Origin: Verrucomicrobiota bacterium
Lineage (GTDB): Bacteria > Verrucomicrobiota > Verrucomicrobiia > Limisphaerales > SXTU01
Reading direction: 5' to 3'
Assembly (NCBI GenBank): GCA_016871445.1
Contig: VHDH01000017.1
Location: forward strand, 1-46,206
Length of the DNA: 46,206 bases
Under the pieces are notes generated by a model that saw only the letters and a list, made by a program, of their open reading frames with translations, did no database searches and was not told where the DNA came from. This document shows, one piece after another, positions 41,545 to 46,206 of the stretch; the stretch's first letter is position 1, and the number at the start of each line of letters is the position of its first letter. A program made the position numbers and the translations under genes.

Positions 41545-42165
41545 CTAGTTCGGTCCGTAGCTGAAGTCGTCAAAGAGGGTCTCGCTATCGGCCTTGGTCC
41601 ACAGGCCGACCCGACCGGCCTCAGCGTGGGTCGCGTCCTCAGCCTCAAACAACAATCGACCGTTGAAGACAACCTTGAACCGGCTGCCCGTAAACTCGAC
41701 TCGCAGCGTGTGCCACTGACCGGCCGCCACCGGGAGGTTTATGCCTTTGAATTGCGTGCGCTTGCCATCAAGGAAATGGTAAATTCGGACGTTGCCCTCG
41801 AGGGCGTTGGCGCGCGCGATATAATAGTTCCGGGCATCCTTCACGCGCCAGACCACGCCGCCGGCCTGATCGTCCTCGCCCTTGACCGGCTTGAACTTCA
41901 CTTCCACGAAACCGTCCCGTGGCGCAATCCCATCCTTGAGCGCGAGCGGGTAATCGGCCGTGCCAGACTGCCGCAGCACGTGAGGTCCGCTCGGGGCAGA
42001 GGCGTCCGCCACCACGGCCCAAACGGGCTTACCCCCGCCCGTTTGCGCGCTGGTCCAGCCCGCCGGCAGCGCACCCGGCTTGGCTTGGTCAAAGTTTTCC
42101 CGCTCGGCGGCCGGAAGCCCCATGGCGATTCCCACCACGCCCAACCACAATAAGAAAAGTTTCAT
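41545..42165 (-). CDS. Secreted ConA-like protein (DUF1080-related)
   Basis: 206 residues. A signal peptide (FLLWLGVVGIAMGLPAAE) precedes a single jellyroll-type sandwich: ENFDQAKPGALPAGWTS, YPLALKDGIAPRDGFVEVKF, QAGGVVWRVKDARNYYIARANALEGNVRIY, AGQWHTLRVEFTGSRFKVVFNGRLLFEAED, and AGRVGLWTKADSETLFDDFSY. This is the DUF1080/LamG-like fold, common in glycan-binding or hydrolysing secreted proteins of this phylum; no catalytic residues can be assigned. It follows the membrane protein gene by 50 bases and precedes the CoA-binding gene. Confidence 0.78.
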   Translation of the reverse strand: MKLFLLWLGVVGIAMGLPAAERENFDQAKPGALPAGWTSAQTGGGKPVWAVVADASAPSGPHVLRQSGTADYPLALKDGIAPRDGFVEVKFKPVKGEDDQAGGVVWRVKDARNYYIARANALEGNVRIYHFLDGKRTQFKGINLPVAAGQWHTLRVEFTGSRFKVVFNGRLLFEAEDATHAEAGRVGLWTKADSETLFDDFSYGPN

Positions 42166-42215
42166 GCGCCAAAACTAGGAGCCGCGGCGCATAGCTCCCA
42201 GCAAAATCCACCCCG

Positions 42216-42890
42216 TCACGCCCGCGGGCCATACACGCTGCCGAGCACTACGTCGCGGGCCTTCCAAACCAAGGACATTGTCACGGATACGGGCACCAAC
42301 ACCAATATCACAACCATCGCGAAACGGATGCGCGCGACCGAACCGAAGTCCAACGCTTCGAGGACGGGCTGAGGGAGCTGATTGAGCCGCGCCAACAGGT
42401 ACCAGCCGCCGACGAGGACAACACCCACCAGCATCAGCGTCAGGTTAAGCCGCGTGAAGAAGCGTGTGTCCTCGCGCAGTGGCTCGTCCGGCAGCAGCGC
42501 GACCAAGCGTTGCAAAACTTGATTTAGCTGGAGCAGGAACAGCACGGCTGTAACTGCCAACGTAATTATGGCTTGAAAGTAATATGTCTCCGTTGGCACG
42601 CGGCTCCAAAAATACACGAAAGGCGACAGACCGAAATTGGCCAAAGCCAGCAATTGCGCGCGCTCGAGTGCTGCCTGCCACGTGCGCTCCTGTGGCTGGA
42701 ACCGCGCCATTTCGAAGACGCCCAGCAACAACAACCCCGTAGCGATCAGCGGCGGCGCACATCCCAGCGTTCGGGGAAACTCTGCCACCGCCATCAGTAC
42801 GCATATCAGCAGCGTGCTGGGCAGGCCCCAGAAAATCGCGGTCAGTCCCCGAACCAAGCGGCGGAGTGAGGGCAAGAGATCGGCATTCAT
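42216..42890 (-). CDS. Integral membrane protein of unknown function, about six TM segments
   Basis: 224 residues. Hydrophobic segments can be seen near IFWGLPSTLLICVLMAVAEF, LIATGLLLLGVFEM, ALANFGLSPFVYF, YYFQAIITLAVTAVLFLLQL, LNLTLMLVGVVLVGGWYLLA and FAMVVILVLVPVSVTMSLVW. A charged cytoplasmic stretch (QRLVALLPDEPLREDTRFFTR) lies in between. No family signature is recognised. ATG 42890 gives a short basic N-terminus; an upstream frame to 42944 lacks support. It lies between speA and the ConA-like protein, all minus strand. Confidence 0.7.
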   Translation of the reverse strand: MNADLLPSLRRLVRGLTAIFWGLPSTLLICVLMAVAEFPRTLGCAPPLIATGLLLLGVFEMARFQPQERTWQAALERAQLLALANFGLSPFVYFWSRVPTETYYFQAIITLAVTAVLFLLQLNQVLQRLVALLPDEPLREDTRFFTRLNLTLMLVGVVLVGGWYLLARLNQLPQPVLEALDFGSVARIRFAMVVILVLVPVSVTMSLVWKARDVVLGSVYGPRA

Positions 42891-43013
42891 GGAATGCCCA
42901 ACTAACGCCCAATTAGGAACACCCAAAGGACCGCATCGGTGCAAGCCCGGGACGTTGGAAATTCTTTTTCCATCGAGAATTTGGCCTCGTCCATTCCGCC
43001 GTTGCCCCGTGGC

Positions 43014-44954
43014 TCAGAAGGTGAGGTAAGTGTATTCCTTCAATCCGCGCTCATAGTCGTCCAGTAGCCGCATGCCTTCGCTAGGCTTCATGCGGTCAGA
43101 CTTGATGGCTTCATCTACCTGCGCCTTCATCAGGCGCTTAATTTCGTTCTCGTCATATTGCACGGCAGCGAGCGTCTGGACGATGGTGTTGCCCTCGATG
43201 ATTTCCTCGATGTAATAGCCAGTTGGCTCGTCAGGCTCGAGGAAAACGTGAACTTCGTTCACCCGGCCAAACAGGTTGTGCAAATCGCCCATGATGTCCT
43301 GATAAGCCCCCATCAGGAAGAAACCGAGATAGTAAGGCTCTGACTGGCCGTTGCCGTTGGTGGAGAGTTCATGCAGCGGCAGCGTGTCGCGCACGTCCCG
43401 CAGGTCCACAAACTTGTTGATACAACCATCAGAGTCGCAAGTGATGTCTACCAGCGTGCCCTCCTTGCTTGGGCGTTGGTTTAACCGCGCGATGGGCATG
43501 ATGGGGAAGAGCTGGCCCAGCGCCCAGTGGTCGAGTAGCGACTGAAAGACGGAGAAGTTGCAAAGATATTGGTCACCGAGCAGGTCTTCGAGTTTACGAA
43601 TTTCCTCTGGCACGTAGGCTTGCCCTTGGAAGCTGGCGACGACCGCACGGCTGATTTCCCAATAGAGTGTCTCAATCTTCGCCTTGTCCTGCAGTTCCAG
43701 CAGTCCGAGCGTAAACATCTGGTGCGCGTCCTCCTTACGCTCTTCGGCGTCATGGTAGGCCTCAAGCTTGTTCAGCTTGGCGAGGTTTTTCTTTATGTCG
43801 AGCAACTCGCGGACGAGCGCATGCTCATTGTCCCCGAAGGTTAACGCATCGCCACCCTTGGTCTTGGCAATGGAGCCGAACACCTCAACGAGCAGCACAG
43901 AATGGTAGGCCACGATGCCACGGCCACTTTCGCTGACAATGTTCGGGTGCGGCACCTTCTCCGCATTGCATACGTCACCGATGTAATAAACGATATCATT
44001 GGCATATTCCTGGAGCGAGTAGTTCGTCGAGGAGTCGAAGGCACTGCGCGAGCCGTCGTAGTCCACGCCTAGCCCACCGCCTACGTCCATGAACTCGATG
44101 CCAAAGCCCATCTTGTGCAGCTTCGCGTAGAAGCGCGACGCCTCCTGCACGGCCTTCTTCACCGTGAGAATATCTGGTACCTGCGAGCCAATGTGAAAGT
44201 GCAGCAGCTTGAAGCAATGTTCCAGCTTCTCCGCGCGCAACAATTCTGTGGCTGCGAGCAACTCGGCCGTGCTTAAACCAAACTTTGCGTTCTCACCGCC
44301 GCTCTCGGCCCACTTGCCCGCGCCCTTGCTGGCGAGGCGCGCGCGGATGCCTATGAGCGGTTCGACGCCGACCTGGCGCGACACCGCGATGATCTGCTTC
44401 AACTCCTCAAGTTTCTCAACAACCATGATGACCCGCTTGCCCAGCTTAGTCCCCATCAACGCCATGCGGATAAACTGAGCATCCTTGTAGCCATTACAGA
44501 TGATGAGCGCGCCGGCGTGGTTTTGTAGCGCGAGGCCGGCAAAAAGCTCTGGTTTACTTCCGACCTCGAGACCGAAGTTGAACGGCCGGCCCGCGTCGAG
44601 GATTTCTTCCACCACCTCGCGGAGCTGATTGACCTTGATGGGAAACACACCGCGATACTCGGCCGTGTAATTAAACTCCGCGATGGCATTGCGGAACGCC
44701 TTGTTGATGGCCTCGACACGGTGACGGAGAATGTCTTGGAAGCGAATGAGCACCGGGAACCTCAGCCCACGCCCGCGCGCCTCCTCAGCGATATCCGTGA
44801 GATCCACGCTCACGCCGGCGTCTTGCAACGGTCGGGCTACGACATGCCCGGCATCATTGATGTCAAAATAGCGCGCGCCCCAGCGGTCGATGTTGTAGCG
44901 GGTGCGGGCGTCCTGAATGGTCCAACCTCTGTTGGCGGCGGCGGGTTCGCTCAT
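43014..44954 (-). CDS. speA: Biosynthetic arginine decarboxylase
   Basis: 646 residues, as usual for the biosynthetic (fold III) arginine decarboxylase. It converts arginine to agmatine, the first step of the agmatine route to polyamines; cytoplasmic, needing PLP and Mg2+. The PLP Lys is in GVFPIKVNQLREVVEE (about K107). Other family phrases are LLHFHIGSQVPDI, EFMDVGGGLGVDYDGSRS, IVSESGRGIVAYHS, and the C-terminal active-site Cys region DITCDSDGCINKF. agmatinase or agmatine deiminase genes are not visible nearby. ATG 44954 matches the family length. Confidence 0.95.
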   Translation of the reverse strand: MSEPAAANRGWTIQDARTRYNIDRWGARYFDINDAGHVVARPLQDAGVSVDLTDIAEEARGRGLRFPVLIRFQDILRHRVEAINKAFRNAIAEFNYTAEYRGVFPIKVNQLREVVEEILDAGRPFNFGLEVGSKPELFAGLALQNHAGALIICNGYKDAQFIRMALMGTKLGKRVIMVVEKLEELKQIIAVSRQVGVEPLIGIRARLASKGAGKWAESGGENAKFGLSTAELLAATELLRAEKLEHCFKLLHFHIGSQVPDILTVKKAVQEASRFYAKLHKMGFGIEFMDVGGGLGVDYDGSRSAFDSSTNYSLQEYANDIVYYIGDVCNAEKVPHPNIVSESGRGIVAYHSVLLVEVFGSIAKTKGGDALTFGDNEHALVRELLDIKKNLAKLNKLEAYHDAEERKEDAHQMFTLGLLELQDKAKIETLYWEISRAVVASFQGQAYVPEEIRKLEDLLGDQYLCNFSVFQSLLDHWALGQLFPIMPIARLNQRPSKEGTLVDITCDSDGCINKFVDLRDVRDTLPLHELSTNGNGQSEPYYLGFFLMGAYQDIMGDLHNLFGRVNEVHVFLEPDEPTGYYIEEIIEGNTIVQTLAAVQYDENEIKRLMKAQVDEAIKSDRMKPSEGMRLLDDYERGLKEYTYLTF

Positions 44955-45154
44955 TTCACGCAGTCAATACGAATGCACTATAGGAACGCCTTACACGAAT
45001 GCAATAGGCACGTAATGAATCATGAGCCTTCTTGCGTGCCTCGTCACTCGCCCGCGCGGGCAGATGCCGGAGATTAGGGGCGAGCAGCGAGCCAAGCGGC
45101 CGGACAAAGCTTGCGCCGCTATGGCGGGCTTCCCTACAGTCCGTGCGCTCCGAG

Positions 45155-45229
45155 GGCGGAGTCGCCAAGTGGTAAGGCAGGGCTCTGCAAAAGCCCCATT
45201 CGTCGGTTCGATTCCGACCTCCGCCTCCA
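45155..45229 (+). tRNA. tRNA-Cys (anticodon GCA), CCA encoded
   Basis: A full cloverleaf can be drawn. The 7-bp acceptor stem is GGCGGAG (45155-45161) with CTCCGCC (45219-45225). The D arm has GCC...GGC, the anticodon arm GGGCT-CTGCAAA-AGCCC has GCA at positions 34-36, and the T arm is GTCGG-TTCGATT-CCGAC. The discriminator is U, as in other tRNA-Cys, and CCA follows in the DNA. The bases just 3' contain only short repeated words and gene remnants, not an integrase. Confidence 0.93.
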
Positions 45230-45308
45230 ATCTTCATATTCCCTGATATGGATGAGGCTTTTTAAGCATTTCACCGCGTTTGTAATGGCTCGCTGCTAAC
45301 ACCTACTG

Positions 45309-45362
45309 CTAACACCCGCCCAGCCCGAGGGCGCCGATGCTGAGAAAATCGCGACAATCCAT
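45309..45362 (-). pseudogene. N-terminal stub of a DUF1501 gene
   Basis: On the minus strand ATG 45362 opens the frame MDCRDFLSIGALGLGGC and then TAG. It matches the usual start of DUF1501 proteins (M-x-x-R-R/C-D/E-F-L-R-I-G-x-L-G-L-G-G-L). The stop lies in a short direct repeat (TGTTAGCAG, two copies at about 45291-45315). The rest of the gene is absent. It is downstream of the remnant at 45644-45745 on the same strand, which looks like the end of a related partner gene. Confidence 0.6.
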
Positions 45363-45609
45363 TTGATCGCAGGTGCGAGTAGTTTGCAGGGAACAAATGG
45401 TTAACAGCGCTGTGTCTTCCACCGTTTCCGGATTGGAACATCTTTCAACGACCCAGACGGCGCGCAAGGTTGGAACATGCGCCGCCCCGGCGGGCTGTCC
45501 TTGGGAATCCCGTGTTTCCCCAGCAACCGGCCCACCCGCAACCACGGGGCCGCCGTCCAGCGCTCTTGAGATACTCCGGGTAACTGCTCAATGCGTAAGA
45601 CTTCAACGA

Positions 45610-45629
45610 CTGATAGGAAATTGCTTTGA
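45610..45629. repeat. CTGATAGGAAATTGCTTT repeat, copy 1
   Basis: The 20-base sequence CTGATAGGAAATTGCTTTGA matches copies 2 and 3. It lacks the GACGCTGCGCG tail of the others. It is fused to the end of the DUF1552/DUF1501-type remnant on the minus strand. Confidence 0.7.
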
Positions 45630-45643
45630 GCGGGATCCTCCCG

Positions 45644-45745
45644 GTTCTGGCCAATGAGATTGAAGTGCTCGCGCGGGGTGCCGATGGCGTGGAGGATTGT
45701 GTTGTAGAGCGCGTTGATCGTCGGGCCGGAAGAGGCCGATTCCAC
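45644..45745 (-). pseudogene. C-terminal remnant of a planctomycete/verrucomicrobial DUF1552/DUF1501-type gene
   Basis: Minus-strand frame SGPTINALYNTILHAIGTPR followed by EHFNLIGQN. The motif G-P-x-x-N-x-L-Y-N-x-hydrophobic-L-H-A-x-G-x-P-R-x-x-F is what I recall from the end of planctomycete DUF1552/DUF1501-like proteins, though I could not check it. Just after it the frame continues into a copy of the CTGATAGGAAATTGCTTT repeat (45610-45629, read QSNFLS). Upstream no coding sequence of the family is left. It is a fossil, perhaps cut by the repeat insertion. Confidence 0.4.
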
Positions 45746-45800
45746 CGGGTTATTCCGGGTCTCGGGGCACAGTGGGGCCTTCGTCCACGTCCTCGGCGAG

Positions 45801-45956
45801 CTAACTGGATTCTTTCTCGCCTGCTCTCACCAATATAGAGCCTATTACACCAGCGACAATAGGCGACCAACTCACACCAGTTAGGTCGTAGCCGAAGAAC
45901 ATCCCAGCGAAGTCAATTACGGCAAACGCATAGCATAGATAACCTAGAACCTTCAT
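45801..45956 (-). CDS. 51-residue small membrane protein
   Basis: A small frame that begins at ATG 45956 and stops at 45801-45803. The product starts MKVLGYLCYAFAVIDFAGMF and continues FGYDLTGVSWSPIVAGVIGS, then ILVRAGEKESS. It has two hydrophobic segments (about 4-21 and 31-44) joined by a short loop with YDLTG, a pattern seen in small conserved hypothetical membrane proteins of many bacteria. A good Shine-Dalgarno (GAAAGGAGACTTGA) lies just upstream, unlike most genes in the window. Base composition is less GC-rich than its surroundings. A copy of the CTGATAGGAAATTGC repeat lies directly upstream. Function unknown. Confidence 0.7.
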   Translation of the reverse strand: MKVLGYLCYAFAVIDFAGMFFGYDLTGVSWSPIVAGVIGSILVRAGEKESS

Positions 45957-45973
45957 TCAAGTCTCCTTTCTTC

Positions 45974-46006
45974 CTGATAGGAAATTGCTTTGACGCTGCG
46001 CGCTTC
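45974..46006. repeat. CTGATAGGAAATTGCTTT repeat, copy 2
   Basis: CTGATAGGAAATTGCTTTGA followed by CGCTGCGCGCTTC. It lies between the small membrane protein gene and copy 3, about 15 bases upstream of that gene's start, and so may hold its promoter. A second AATTGCTTTTGCG motif follows at about 46013. Confidence 0.7.
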
Positions 46007-46095
46007 AGGGAGAATTGCTTTTGCGTCGGGTTCATTGGCTGTGATTTTGCGCCTTCACGGATCGTTGGCAAGCATCGTTTTCGTGACTTTTGCAA

Positions 46096-46131
46096 ACTGA
46101 TAGGAAATTGCTTTTTTGACGCTGCGCGGTT
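46096..46131. repeat. CTGATAGGAAATTGCTTT repeat, copy 3
   Basis: CTGATAGGAAATTGCTTTTT, then TTGACGCTGCGCGGTTC. It shares the core and the GACGCTGCGCG tail with copy 2, with three extra T. No gene is seen between it and the right end of the window (46132-46206). Confidence 0.7.
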
Positions 46132-46206
46132 CATTTACGGAGTGAACTCGCGCAGACCAGCCTTCTTTGCGGCCCCGCCCGGTCAATGATTGAAGCGGAA
46201 TTCTGG

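Larger units (their letters stand above)
45230..45800. other. 570-bp decayed region downstream of tRNA-Cys
   Basis: Apart from the two DUF1501-type remnants and repeat copy 1 listed separately, no intact gene is seen. Short direct repeats (TGCTAACACC, 45292-45316) stand between the tRNA and the stub. Open minus-strand frames of about 80-140 codons here are arginine-rich or change character midway, so I treat the stretch as gene debris. Confidence 0.5.

Noticed and set aside
45445-45870. 141-codon minus-strand frame in the repeat region
   Set aside because: It is Arg-rich and overlaps both the small membrane-protein gene and the DUF1552/DUF1501-type remnant in other frames, which explain the DNA better.
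45230-46206. Possible integrated element using tRNA-Cys as attachment site
   Set aside because: No integrase, no direct repeat of the tRNA 3' end and no phage or plasmid genes are visible within the window.

Overview
The window looks like chromosomal DNA of a GC-rich Verrucomicrobiota bacterium, probably of the Pedosphaera/Limisphaerales type; a planctomycete is less likely. The evidence is gene content: two PSD1 proteins (planctomycete cytochrome c, DUF1549 and DUF1553 domains), two DUF1501 proteins, DUF1080 proteins, PQQ-type beta-propellers and an H-X9-DG type pseudopilin, mixed with ordinary housekeeping genes. Many start codons lack a clear Shine-Dalgarno sequence. No phage, CRISPR array or intact transposase gene is visible.

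Layout. 1-7.6 kb: the 5' part of a Gfo/Idh/MocA oxidoreductase, a coiled-coil membrane-anchored protein, moaA, a Trp-Ala repeat protein, a Tat-exported DUF1501 protein, then a lipoprotein and pseudopilin pair on the minus strand. 7.8-13.1 kb: bifunctional nuclease, holA, a STAS protein, a CxxCH protein with squalene-cyclase-like repeats and a two-domain DUF1080 lipoprotein; the C-terminal stub of a lost peptidase M19 gene lies between the last two. 13.1-16.6 kb: trpB, rlmN, eda-like aldolase. 16.8-27 kb: a minus-strand set transcribed in the order beta-propeller with an embedded methyltransferase-like domain, PSD1-B, PSD1-A. 27-34.1 kb: Cu-type P1B ATPase, a class IV aminotransferase, a second DUF1501 protein, a second beta-propeller and a solitary sugar-binding protein. 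34.4-36 kb: acpP-fabF with a clear promoter and an intercistronic terminator-like hairpin. 36-39.5 kb: Gfo/Idh, a plant-like GDP-mannose 3,5-epimerase and a GT4 glycosyltransferase, probably for an exopolysaccharide. 39.6-45 kb: N-acyl-D-amino-acid deacylase, CoA-binding protein, a ConA-like secreted protein, a membrane protein and speA. 45.1-46.2 kb: tRNA-Cys(GCA), decayed DUF1501-type gene remnants, a 51-codon membrane-protein gene and a short repeat family.

Most notable observation. Small, mostly palindromic, low-complexity repeats sit not only between genes but inside genes, always keeping the reading frame. PSD1-B seems to carry five such inserts plus a sixth element that encodes its signal-peptide region. 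PSD1-A carries two and the copper ATPase one. Members of one family (core TTCAGTGTTCAGT) are found in the bfn-holA intergenic gap and inside both PSD1 genes. This resembles the protein-tolerated palindromic elements known from Rickettsia and would be the best candidate here for a poorly described system.
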